From the NCBI RefSeq assembly GCF_012932965.1, contig NZ_JABBXH010000003.1:641213-705212 (forward strand): 64,000 bases of DNA, given 5' to 3'. Origin of the DNA: Thalassotalea algicola. Lineage in GTDB: Bacteria > Pseudomonadota > Gammaproteobacteria > Enterobacterales > Alteromonadaceae. The notes below the pieces were generated by a model. The model worked only from the letters and a program-made list of their open reading frames with translations, did no database searches and had not been told where the DNA came from. Below, one piece after another: positions 26,487-34,959 of this stretch. The position numbers and the translations under genes are program-made. Each line of letters starts with the position of its first letter. Within the stretch, counting starts at the first letter, position 1.

Positions 26487-28184
26487 TTAAGGTACTAGTC
26501 CTTGCTGATCTCGCCATGCTTTTTGGTGTAATTGGTAGATCGTATGACTACCTAAATAATTTACACCGATTTCTGCTTTCTTTTCATAAAAATCTTTTGG
26601 AAAGCTAAAGGCGCCTTTAATCATCTTTAATGTAAGCCAGTTATGCGAAATAGGCATTCTTTCTAGTCGCCCTAATCGTGATAAAGGAGATAACCCAGTT
26701 TTGGTGGCAATCGTCCAACCCCACTCGCCAAAACTTGGAACATTGTCATGATATTGCTCAACATGGGGGAAGTTAGCAGCAGATAAGGTATTGCCTATAG
26801 CAATAAATGACTCTTTCGCGTGATACGGACTAGTAGATTGAATACCAATGGCACCATCAGCTGAGAGTAATTGGTTCAAGCGAGCATAAAAATTAACTGA
26901 ATATAGTTTATTGAGATCGGGGTGACTAGGATCGGGTAGATCTACCAGAATTGCATCGAAAAATTGGCGGTTTGCGATCAATTTGTCAATTTCTATAAAA
27001 GCGTCACCGGCAATAACACTAACTTTACTATTCGTTAAGCTACCTTGGTTTAGTTCAGCTATTTTGTTAGCCAACGCTGAGGGGAGACCATCCTCTGGGT
27101 GCCTAAATAAATTCAGTAATTGGTCATCTAAATCAATTAAGGTTACATTTTTTGCCCCCCAATTGAGTACGTCCCTTAATGCTAGGCCGTCTCCTCCACC
27201 GATAATTAAAATATTTTCTGTGCGAGCGGCACTTGCCAATACAGGGTAGACCAAATAGCCATGATAAATTTCTTCATCAATCGATGAGAATTGTAAGCGG
27301 CCGTTCAAGTAGAAATTAACAACAGGTTCATTTTCAAGGCCCATATTTCTTTCGGTAAACGTTAGTTGTTGAAAACGAGTTTTATCGGTGTAAACCACTT
27401 TATCGAGATAAAGCAGGTTATTCATCTGGTTTAGCCAACTATTGCCAAACTGAAATACGGCTAACATGACTATTGCTAGAATGATATGAAGCGAAATTAG
27501 TACTTTTCGCCATACAAGGTGTGGCCAATAGCGAGTAATAAATACGGCGCCAGCAACTAAATTAAGTGCGGCAGTTAATGCCCCAGCTTTACTTATATCA
27601 ATAGCTAACAAAAAAATAACCCAAATTGCAGCACCGATGCCTGCACCAATATAATCGGCACCGTAAATCGTGCCTAGATTGTTCTGTAAGTGTTTTTGAT
27701 GAATTTGCTCACGAATTTTAGCGATAAGCGGAATTTCCATACCGATGAAAAAGCCCAGCAATACACCAAATAAATAGGGTAACTTTAATGCTAACCAACT
27801 TAATGACTTAAAAAATCCACCGCGAGGAATTGCGTCAGGTGGCAGGTTAAATGTATCTGCTACTATTTGTGGCATTAATTGGGTTATCGCCACAGCGCCA
27901 CCAATAAACAGGATTGCACTGCACCCAAGCAGTGCGATAATAACTTCTAACCAAACAAAGCCATTAAAAGGACAACGAACACTTCTTGCAGCAAATGCAC
28001 CTAAGCCCATTGAAACTATCATCAAGCCAATCATGGTGTAGATAGTACTTTCCATTACGCCAAGCACTCTGCCAGCGTAATGAGAGAGAAGATATTCGTA
28101 AATTAGACCACAGCCAGCTAGCACTGCCATGGTCACAATCAAAATAGTGTCGTCGATTAATAATCGACGAGGATTTGTATTCAA
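26487..28184 (-). CDS. membrane-embedded spermidine/spermine synthase-like protein
   Basis: A 565-residue protein. The first half has about seven or eight hydrophobic helices (for example residues 12-28, 43-63, 77-103). The second half (about 255-490) is a polyamine aminopropyltransferase fold with ILIIGGGDGLALRDVL (SAM/decarboxylated-SAM loop), VTLIDLDDQLL and FDAILVDLPDPSHPDL. The Asp pair near VDLPDP matches the catalytic region. It may make polyamines at the membrane. The chosen start is a TTG at 28184 because no ATG fits; the frame is open upstream into the DUF350 gene, so the start is uncertain. Third gene of its operon. Confidence 0.88.
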   Translation of the reverse strand: MNTNPRRLLIDDTILIVTMAVLAGCGLIYEYLLSHYAGRVLGVMESTIYTMIGLMIVSMGLGAFAARSVRCPFNGFVWLEVIIALLGCSAILFIGGAVAITQLMPQIVADTFNLPPDAIPRGGFFKSLSWLALKLPYLFGVLLGFFIGMEIPLIAKIREQIHQKHLQNNLGTIYGADYIGAGIGAAIWVIFLLAIDISKAGALTAALNLVAGAVFITRYWPHLVWRKVLISLHIILAIVMLAVFQFGNSWLNQMNNLLYLDKVVYTDKTRFQQLTFTERNMGLENEPVVNFYLNGRLQFSSIDEEIYHGYLVYPVLASAARTENILIIGGGDGLALRDVLNWGAKNVTLIDLDDQLLNLFRHPEDGLPSALANKIAELNQGSLTNSKVSVIAGDAFIEIDKLIANRQFFDAILVDLPDPSHPDLNKLYSVNFYARLNQLLSADGAIGIQSTSPYHAKESFIAIGNTLSAANFPHVEQYHDNVPSFGEWGWTIATKTGLSPLSRLGRLERMPISHNWLTLKMIKGAFSFPKDFYEKKAEIGVNYLGSHTIYQLHQKAWRDQQGLVP

Positions 28185-28210
28185 GGACTTCTGCCAAAGA
28201 GTTAGTGCGA

Positions 28211-29116
28211 TTAAGCCATTAGACCTGTAAGTATCATAGCGATAGCAATACTTATTGCCATTTCGATACTTGCAACGCCGATATTATGTTGTTGGTCTAC
28301 TTCTTCTACTAGGTTTATACCCCACAGAATTAGCTTTTTAGCAATAAAGGTAAGCATCGCTACTAATAACGTCATTAAAACACCGAAAATCAACCAACCA
28401 AGTAGGCTAATCACAAGTGTTTCAGGGCTGTAGCTAAAGAAATAGCTTGCAGCTGTCACAGCAAGAGCTGTACTAATGACTTGACCTGCATATCGAATTG
28501 CTAACGCAACTTGCCCTTTTTCAAAGGCTTCTTGTAATGAATCGCCCTGATTATTGCCAGCGTATTGTCGCTCTTTAATACGAGTAGCGATAATTAACAT
28601 AGCTTGGGAAACAATAAAGCCACTAATAATTGCAATCAACGTATTAACGTCTACACCATAAACCCAAACTAATACTGCTTTAATTACTATAGCGGTAGCA
28701 ATAGCGCCAGCTGCATCGACTATACCGATTGTGATGTTGCCGGCTTTGATATGTTCGGTCTTATCTAGTTTATTTAGGGCGAATTTGTCATGTACCATAC
28801 GGCCAACTTTAATTAGCAGTAGACCTAATATTCCATAAGCCGACATACCGATTATTTCCATGGTAAGACTTTCTGCTGCTTCACCAGTAATTGCACCGGT
28901 TAACACAATACCTAACGCAGCAATTGAACCCGCGACACTAATACCAAAGGCAAAATTGTCTTGTTTAGCTAATTCATCTGTTGTATTGACGTTGGCTGAT
29001 ACACCAGACACGAACCGCATGGCACTTAACAATGCAATGGCTATGGTTAAGTCTACAGCTAGAAAAATTAGTAAATCGGAATTTAACGCAGTAATTTCTA
29101 ATAAGGTATTTAACAT
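28211..29116 (-). CDS. tandem DUF350 membrane protein (YjfL-like)
   Basis: A 301-residue integral membrane protein with about eight helices. It reads as two related halves of some 135 residues, each with helix pairs like FGISVAGSIAALGIVLTGAI and LAIRYAGQVISTALAVTAAS, which is the DUF350 pattern. E. coli YjfL is a single DUF350 unit of about 132 residues, so this is a duplicated form. Function is unknown. It lies between the lipoprotein gene (17 bases) and the aminopropyltransferase gene (26 bases). Confidence 0.82.
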   Translation of the reverse strand: MLNTLLEITALNSDLLIFLAVDLTIAIALLSAMRFVSGVSANVNTTDELAKQDNFAFGISVAGSIAALGIVLTGAITGEAAESLTMEIIGMSAYGILGLLLIKVGRMVHDKFALNKLDKTEHIKAGNITIGIVDAAGAIATAIVIKAVLVWVYGVDVNTLIAIISGFIVSQAMLIIATRIKERQYAGNNQGDSLQEAFEKGQVALAIRYAGQVISTALAVTAASYFFSYSPETLVISLLGWLIFGVLMTLLVAMLTFIAKKLILWGINLVEEVDQQHNIGVASIEMAISIAIAMILTGLMA

Positions 29117-29133
29117 TTTTATTCTCCTACTCT

Positions 29134-30153
29134 TTATTTACCACGACGAAATCCGCGTGAGGTACTACTGCTACTATTTCTAAAGCTAGAATTACTTTTG
29201 CTTTTTGATGCATATTTACTTGTTTTTGAAGATTTAGCATATTTACTTTTATTGGTGGATCTTGCTGAAAACTTACTGGCACTAGCCTGAGCTGTTTTGC
29301 TTTGACTTGAGACACCTGAAGCACCGCTTCGGTTTTTACTATAAGCGCTGTTGAATTTTTGCCCTCGGCTTTCAAACGACTTACGGGTGCGGGTGTCTAA
29401 TTGTGTTTGTTTTCTTAATTGGGTTGGTGAACTATAACGTGTTCTGCCATAGTCGTTGTAATAACTGTAATTACGAGAACGCCCCCAATTACTGTAATAA
29501 ACCTTGCCGCGACGCTTGCGACTATAACCAATATCCAATACGTCATCTAACATTCGATACATGCCGTACCATGCCCAAAATGACATCCCATTACTACCTG
29601 TTTGCCATTGGCCATAAGCTGGATTACCAATGAGTTGCTCACCAACACCAAAATCTTGCGCATTATTAGCCGCCATACTTTGTGCTTTTGATAGAGAGTT
29701 CACTCGAGGTAAATCACCTCCCGACATATCTGCCAATACATTAAGTGGATCACTTAATGCGTCAGAATATAAAATTGGATCTGCTGCTTGGTAGATGTTG
29801 AGTAATTCTTCAAATCGAGCTTGAGAACTCGCGAACATTTGTGGTTGGCTTTTGACTGTATTAATACGATCAAGTAACGCTAAATAAAGCGGCCCTTGAG
29901 TGGTCGCGTCTTTGCGAAATTCATTAACGAGCTGATCAAGCTGTGGAGATTTTTCCGCAACTTTATCGGCGTAATCATTAATAAATTTGGCATTTCTTAC
30001 TTGTCCAGAATCGAGCATTTCACCCAATTGCTGAACTCTTTGTTCGGTTAATGGAATTTGGGCGTCTATTTGTTCTAAAACGGGGTCGCCACAACCCATC
30101 AAAATTGCTGTTAAGGCGAAAATTGCGATTCTAAATATCTGCATTTGTGCCAT
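29134..30153 (-). CDS. putative lipoprotein with Ser/Lys-rich C-terminal tail
   Basis: A 339-residue protein. The ATG at 30153 is chosen because AAGGAT precedes it and it gives a lipoprotein signal (FALTAILMGC, Cys21); a second ATG three codons on is also possible. Residues about 25-150 are helical and charged (IPLTEQRVQQLGEMLDSGQV). A Gly/Tyr/Trp segment follows (NGMSFWAWYGMYRMLDDV). The last 110 residues are low complexity, rich in Ser, Lys, Arg and Tyr, ending RGFRRGK. I recognise no family. It leads the second operon of the cluster, with the shared operator dyad in its promoter region. The basic tail might bind anionic envelope polymers, but that is a guess. Confidence 0.7.
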   Translation of the reverse strand: MAQMQIFRIAIFALTAILMGCGDPVLEQIDAQIPLTEQRVQQLGEMLDSGQVRNAKFINDYADKVAEKSPQLDQLVNEFRKDATTQGPLYLALLDRINTVKSQPQMFASSQARFEELLNIYQAADPILYSDALSDPLNVLADMSGGDLPRVNSLSKAQSMAANNAQDFGVGEQLIGNPAYGQWQTGSNGMSFWAWYGMYRMLDDVLDIGYSRKRRGKVYYSNWGRSRNYSYYNDYGRTRYSSPTQLRKQTQLDTRTRKSFESRGQKFNSAYSKNRSGASGVSSQSKTAQASASKFSARSTNKSKYAKSSKTSKYASKSKSNSSFRNSSSSTSRGFRRGK

Positions 30154-30199
30154 CTCATCCTTAAAAATGCTATGGTTATCATTCATTAATAACACTATT

Positions 30200-30212
30200 G
30201 ACATAATATGTC
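30200..30212. promoter_or_regulatory. operator-like dyad GACATAATATGTC, copy 3
   Basis: Identical to the two copies before the PspA operon. It lies 47 bases upstream of the lipoprotein gene start and overlaps a minus-strand -35 candidate (TTGGAC, 30215-30210, with TTATTA 17 bases on). It is also 70 bases upstream of glnE on the other strand, so glnE could be affected. Confidence 0.7.
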
Positions 30213-30282
30213 CAATAACTTGAACTATTGTCAGTAGCAAACGATTAAATCATTCCTTTGGCAATTATTGAAGGGAAATATA

Positions 30283-33147
30283 ATGTCTATTTGTAACTAT
30301 CATCATTTACCTGAAAAATTGCAGGAATTAGCTCAAAACCGTTGGGAAGTATTGAATGAGAGATATCCTGAGTTATTTACAAGCTTTCCTCAAGATAAAC
30401 TACAAACTTTTCTTCATTCATTAGCGCTTAGTGACTTCATTTTTCGCACGTGTCAGTTAGTACCCCATGAAACGGCTGCGCTATTTCAATCGCAATCATT
30501 TGACGATCACTTGTTACCTAATTATCGAGAATTATTAGCACAGCAGCTAGCAAACTGTGACAGTGAAGAACAATTACATAAACAGTTACGAATATTTAGG
30601 CATATGGCCATGGCTGAAATTGCTGTGGCAGATATGATTGCAAATACACCGTTAAAAGATTCGTTATCAAAGCTTTCGAATCTCGCCGATGCATTAATAT
30701 TAGAGGCGTTAAATTGGTTATCCCATTATTGCCAATCACGGTGGGGAAAGCCGTTAAACCACGCAGGAGAAGAGCAACATCTACTCGTTTATGGGATGGG
30801 AAAACTTGGTGGGCAAGAGCTGAATTTTTCATCAGATATTGATTTGATTTTTGTTTATCCTGAATCAGGGGAAACGGTTGGTGCACGTAAATCCCTAGAT
30901 AATCACTCCTATTTTACTCGCTTAGGTCAAAAACTAATTACTGCTCTAAACCAACAAACTGCTGAAGGTTTTGTTTATCGTGTTGATATGCGATTGCGCC
31001 CATTTGGCGATAGTGGTCCATTAGTGCTTAGTTTCGCAGCGATAGAAGATTATTACCAAGAGCAAGGACGTGATTGGGAAAGGTATGCGATGTTAAAGGC
31101 TCGCCCAATAGGAAGTGGCCAAAGCCAGGAGCAGCTTACCGAGTTATTAAGACCTTTTGTCTTTCGCCGCTATATAGACTTTAGCGTGATTGAAAGCTTG
31201 CGAAAAATGAAAATGATGATTGCACAGGAAGTCAGACGTAAGCAATTAATTCATAATATCAAGCTTGGTGCTGGTGGTATTCGAGAAGTTGAATTTATTG
31301 TTCAGGTTTTTCAATTGATTAGAGGTGGGCGTGTACAAGCTTTACAAGAACGAAATTTGCTTAAGGTGTTGCCTTTACTTGTTACTCACGACGCTATGTC
31401 TGATCAAAGTTCGCAAGTGTTAGCAGATGCATATTGCTTTTTAAGGCGTGTAGAAAACATTATTCAAGCGTTTGACGACAAACAAACACAAACATTGCCT
31501 GATGACGAATTAAATCAACAACGACTGATATCAATACTTAAGTTTGCCACTTGGTCTGATTTTATCTTAGAGTTGAATTCACATTTAGCCAACGTTCATC
31601 AAGAATTTAATTTGCTGATTGGTGAAGAAGCACCAAATCACGAAGATGTCGAACTTGACTGGCAAACGCTTTGGTTAAATCGCTGGCAGCCTGAGGAAGG
31701 ATTCGAGTGGCAAATAGACATTGCAATAAATTGGCAAACTGAAGCTATATGGCAAGAGCTTTCTCAATTTAAACTAGACATAGAAAAACGAGCTATCGGT
31801 CAACGTGGTAGGCAAGTGTTAGATAAGTTGATGCCGCGCGTGCTTTGGCGTATTCATAGTACGACAAGTAGTGAGCTTGTTTTGCCTAGGATATTGCAGA
31901 TTATTAATAAAATCGCCAGTAGAACAGCTTATTTAGAGTTGTTGTTCGAAAATGATGGTGCACTTATTCAGCTAATAAAGCTTTGCCAAAAAAGTGCATG
32001 GATTTGTGACTATATTGCTAAGTTTCCTATTTTATTAGATGAACTCATTGATCCTAAGCTTCTTAATAACCCTCCCGCATTGAGTGAGTATGCGAAAGAA
32101 TTAAAACTGTCCATGCTTCGTATTCCAGAAGAAGACATAGAAAGCCAAATGGATGCGCTACGACAGTTTAAACAAGCACAGCAATTACGAATAGCAGCCG
32201 CTGATGTAAGTGGTGTGCTGCCGGTAATGAAAGTGAGCGATCACCTGACGGCTTTGGCTGAAGCAATTTTAGATGAAGTAATACAACAAGCATGGCAACA
32301 ACTCACACGTCGTTTTGGTCAGCCCAAGTCTACTTTGGGTACCGAACATAAAGGCTTTGCCGTAATTGGTTATGGAAAAATGGGTGGAATAGAGCTTGGC
32401 TATGGCTCAGATCTAGATTTAGTCTTTATCCATAATAGTACACCTGATGATGTCACTGTGGGTGAACGAGAAATTTCAGCTACCCAGTTTTACGTCAAGC
32501 TAGCGCAAAAAATCATGCATATATTTAATACGCGCATGAGCAGCGGTATTTTGTATGAACTTGATATGCGATTAAGGCCATCGGGCAATTCGGGCGTTTT
32601 AGTTATTCGTCTATCTTCATTTGAAGAATATCAACGTGAAGAAGCCTGGACGTGGGAACATCAAGCTTTAGTAAGATCAAGAATGATTTATGGTTATCCT
32701 GAAATCGCTGAAGATTTTGAGAAAGTCAGACACCAAATATTGAGCCAGCCTCGAGAACAAAATAGCTTAAAGCAAGATGTTATCGAGATGCGTGAAAAGA
32801 TGCGTAACCATATTGATAAATCAACCGCTGAGCATATAGATATAAAACATGGGAAAGGAGGATTGGTTGATATAGAGTTTTTAGCGCAATATTTAGTACT
32901 TTATTACAGTGCTCAACATTCCAAACTAACAGCTTACTCAGACAATGTAAGAATATTTGAGCAACTTACTGAAGTGGAAATTTTGACCCGGGCTCAGAGT
33001 GCTCAATTAATAGAAAGTTACTGCGCATTGCGTGATACTGGCCATAGTGCAGTATTGCAAAATAAAGCAAGTCTGATCGAAAAGGAACTTTTTAGTCTGT
33101 ATGCCAAGCCTGTAGTAAAAATATGGCAGCAATTTTTGACTGCTTGA
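30283..33147 (+). CDS. glnE: bifunctional glutamine synthetase adenylyltransferase/deadenylase
   Basis: A 954-residue enzyme that adds and removes AMP on glutamine synthetase in response to PII signals. Two nucleotidyltransferase domains are seen: MGKLGGQELNFSSDIDLIF near residues 172-190 (deadenylase half) and YGKMGGIELGYGSDLDLVF near 695-715 (adenylylase half). Each has the paired Asp motif and is followed by a GlnD-like helical region. Length fits (E. coli 946). The ATG at 30283 is chosen over a TTG 15 bases earlier. In E. coli it lies between hldE and ygiF; here it is separated from both by inserted genes. Confidence 0.96.
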   Translation: MSICNYHHLPEKLQELAQNRWEVLNERYPELFTSFPQDKLQTFLHSLALSDFIFRTCQLVPHETAALFQSQSFDDHLLPNYRELLAQQLANCDSEEQLHKQLRIFRHMAMAEIAVADMIANTPLKDSLSKLSNLADALILEALNWLSHYCQSRWGKPLNHAGEEQHLLVYGMGKLGGQELNFSSDIDLIFVYPESGETVGARKSLDNHSYFTRLGQKLITALNQQTAEGFVYRVDMRLRPFGDSGPLVLSFAAIEDYYQEQGRDWERYAMLKARPIGSGQSQEQLTELLRPFVFRRYIDFSVIESLRKMKMMIAQEVRRKQLIHNIKLGAGGIREVEFIVQVFQLIRGGRVQALQERNLLKVLPLLVTHDAMSDQSSQVLADAYCFLRRVENIIQAFDDKQTQTLPDDELNQQRLISILKFATWSDFILELNSHLANVHQEFNLLIGEEAPNHEDVELDWQTLWLNRWQPEEGFEWQIDIAINWQTEAIWQELSQFKLDIEKRAIGQRGRQVLDKLMPRVLWRIHSTTSSELVLPRILQIINKIASRTAYLELLFENDGALIQLIKLCQKSAWICDYIAKFPILLDELIDPKLLNNPPALSEYAKELKLSMLRIPEEDIESQMDALRQFKQAQQLRIAAADVSGVLPVMKVSDHLTALAEAILDEVIQQAWQQLTRRFGQPKSTLGTEHKGFAVIGYGKMGGIELGYGSDLDLVFIHNSTPDDVTVGEREISATQFYVKLAQKIMHIFNTRMSSGILYELDMRLRPSGNSGVLVIRLSSFEEYQREEAWTWEHQALVRSRMIYGYPEIAEDFEKVRHQILSQPREQNSLKQDVIEMREKMRNHIDKSTAEHIDIKHGKGGLVDIEFLAQYLVLYYSAQHSKLTAYSDNVRIFEQLTEVEILTRAQSAQLIESYCALRDTGHSAVLQNKASLIEKELFSLYAKPVVKIWQQFLTA

Positions 33148-33180
33148 TAGTTAGTGTTTTGCTTTGGAGAGCATTTTAAA

Positions 33181-33909
33181 TTAGTAAGAGCGTGAGCTAG
33201 AGTATTGCGATTTAGATGTCAGAATATTGCATTCTTTGGCTAAGAATTTACTCGGACCATGGTTAAATACTATGGTTCTTTGTTTATAGCAAAAATAAAC
33301 TATGACATCTTCTGGAAAGTGACCACGAATGCCATTACCTATTTGATAGGCGGTTTGTAAAATGTCTTTATTAATCCTAAAGGGGTTTTTAACGATTAAG
33401 TCACGATTTAATCGCCACATTACGTCGAGGCCATCTTGTGCCGCGTACTCAATCATTTTTTGCAGCAACGTTTGATCTTTTCTAAATGGGCGATTTTCAA
33501 CAGAGCCCTTCCAGTTTTTCCTTAGTGGTCTAGTCACCATTGCTTTGGCTTCTAGCACTTTCTCTAAATCACCTTTAGGCTCAGGTAGAAAAACAACACC
33601 GTTGCGTATTTTAGGTCCGTCCTCGTCATCATCAGTGCCATGCAAATTAGCATAAAAGCGCGAGAGCCCTTCTGCAGCACTATTTTTTGACTTAGTAAGT
33701 GACTTTTTACTTTGTTGAGGTGGCTCTATTACTTCTTTGTCTATAGTTTCTTCTTTGGCTGGTTCTGCAGTTTGAGCTTCTTCAGGGCTATCGATTTCTA
33801 ATGTGAAATCGTCACTGATAGTCATCAATAGCTCATGATTGACTAATAGGAAGCCAGCCAATATTGATAATATAAGGGCAAAAATGCCATTTCTTAACCA
33901 AAAATTCAT
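33181..33909 (-). CDS. TcpQ-domain-like membrane-anchored protein
   Basis: A 242-residue protein with one N-terminal membrane helix (about 8-26). A Glu/Lys/Pro-rich linker (about 45-85) leads to a C-terminal domain (about 145-225) containing LLQKMIEYAAQDGLDVMWRLNRDLIVKNPF and VIVYFCYKQRTIVF. That resembles the TcpQ/PilL-type domain found in pilus and secretin accessory proteins. The mature part should be periplasmic. No pilus genes are near; its neighbours are glnE (convergent) and an lpxL-like gene (same strand, upstream). Confidence 0.6.
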   Translation of the reverse strand: MNFWLRNGIFALILSILAGFLLVNHELLMTISDDFTLEIDSPEEAQTAEPAKEETIDKEVIEPPQQSKKSLTKSKNSAAEGLSRFYANLHGTDDDEDGPKIRNGVVFLPEPKGDLEKVLEAKAMVTRPLRKNWKGSVENRPFRKDQTLLQKMIEYAAQDGLDVMWRLNRDLIVKNPFRINKDILQTAYQIGNGIRGHFPEDVIVYFCYKQRTIVFNHGPSKFLAKECNILTSKSQYSSSRSY

Positions 33910-33964
33910 GAGCGCTTTATCTGAAAAACTAATAACTTACCTAAACTACCATACTTAAATTTAC

Positions 33965-34921
33965 TTATTTATACAATGATGGGTCTGATTTGTTCGGTCT
34001 TGTTTTAAAGCGTCTATGCAACCACATGTATTGTTCAGGCTTTCGCATAATTGCTTTTTCAAGTTCTTGGTTGATGCGAATTACGTCATTTTGGTCGTTG
34101 TCAGTAGGGTAATTCTCTAACGCTGGCATTATCTCAATAGTATAACCAGAGCCATCGTCATTTCTTGTTGGGATTACCATGTGGCTTTTGACGTTAGGTT
34201 GACGCGCAAATATTAATGTTCCGGTTGTCGAAGCAGCATCAGGTACATTAAAAAAAGGAACGAATAGACTACGATTTCGTCCATAATCCTGATCGGGTAA
34301 GTACACACAGGTTTCACCTTCATGTAATGCTTTAATCATGCCTTTAATATCGCGCTTGCCTAACATGTACTTATTTGAACGGCCTCGGCCTCTAAACTGA
34401 AAGTATTCCATTAATTCATTATTATGGGGGCGATAAAAAACGACCATAGGATTAGAGTAGCCAATGCCTCGGCAGCAAAATTCGATTGTTAGATAATGCA
34501 TGGCCAAAAGTAATACGCCATGACCTTGTTGCTGTGCACTTTTAATATGTTCAAGGCCTACTACTTTCACTTTTCTTTTAGCTCGCCAATCTGGCCACCA
34601 CCAACCCATGCCCGTTTCAAATAATGCGATACCGGTATTTTTAAAGTTTTCGATAAGAATACGGTCTCGTTCACCTGCTGACATATCCGGAAAGCAAAGC
34701 TTTAAATTAGTTTCAGCCGCCTTTTTTCTGCTGCCACCAATTTTATATAACAATCGCCCCACGAGTCGCCCTAATCCAAGTTGCAAACGGTAAGGAAGCC
34801 AAGAAATGCTATAAAGAATAAATACGCCAATCCAAGTTAGCCAATATTTAGGCAGTAGGAATGATATTTTAAAATTAGGTTGTAAAACTTTATTTTTGCT
34901 CACGCGAAATTTTCTACTCAT
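33965..34921 (-). CDS. lpxL: lipid A biosynthesis lauroyltransferase (LpxL/HtrB type)
   Basis: A 318-residue inner-membrane acyltransferase that adds a secondary acyl chain to Kdo2-lipid IVA. An N-terminal hydrophobic anchor (about 27-46) precedes the HX4E catalytic motif in LLLAMHYLTIEFCCRG. Family blocks VVFYRPHNNELMEYFQFRGRGR, YLPDQDYGRNRSLFVPFF and PEQYMWLHRRFKTRP are all present. The HX4E form and PDQDYG favour LpxL over LpxM. It is divergent from hldE, which makes the heptose donor for the LPS core, so the two LPS genes flank one promoter region. Confidence 0.9.
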   Translation of the reverse strand: MSRKFRVSKNKVLQPNFKISFLLPKYWLTWIGVFILYSISWLPYRLQLGLGRLVGRLLYKIGGSRKKAAETNLKLCFPDMSAGERDRILIENFKNTGIALFETGMGWWWPDWRAKRKVKVVGLEHIKSAQQQGHGVLLLAMHYLTIEFCCRGIGYSNPMVVFYRPHNNELMEYFQFRGRGRSNKYMLGKRDIKGMIKALHEGETCVYLPDQDYGRNRSLFVPFFNVPDAASTTGTLIFARQPNVKSHMVIPTRNDDGSGYTIEIMPALENYPTDNDQNDVIRINQELEKAIMRKPEQYMWLHRRFKTRPNKSDPSLYK

Positions 34922-34959
34922 GATAAACTATTGACATTATATAATTTTTGGAAGTTAGG

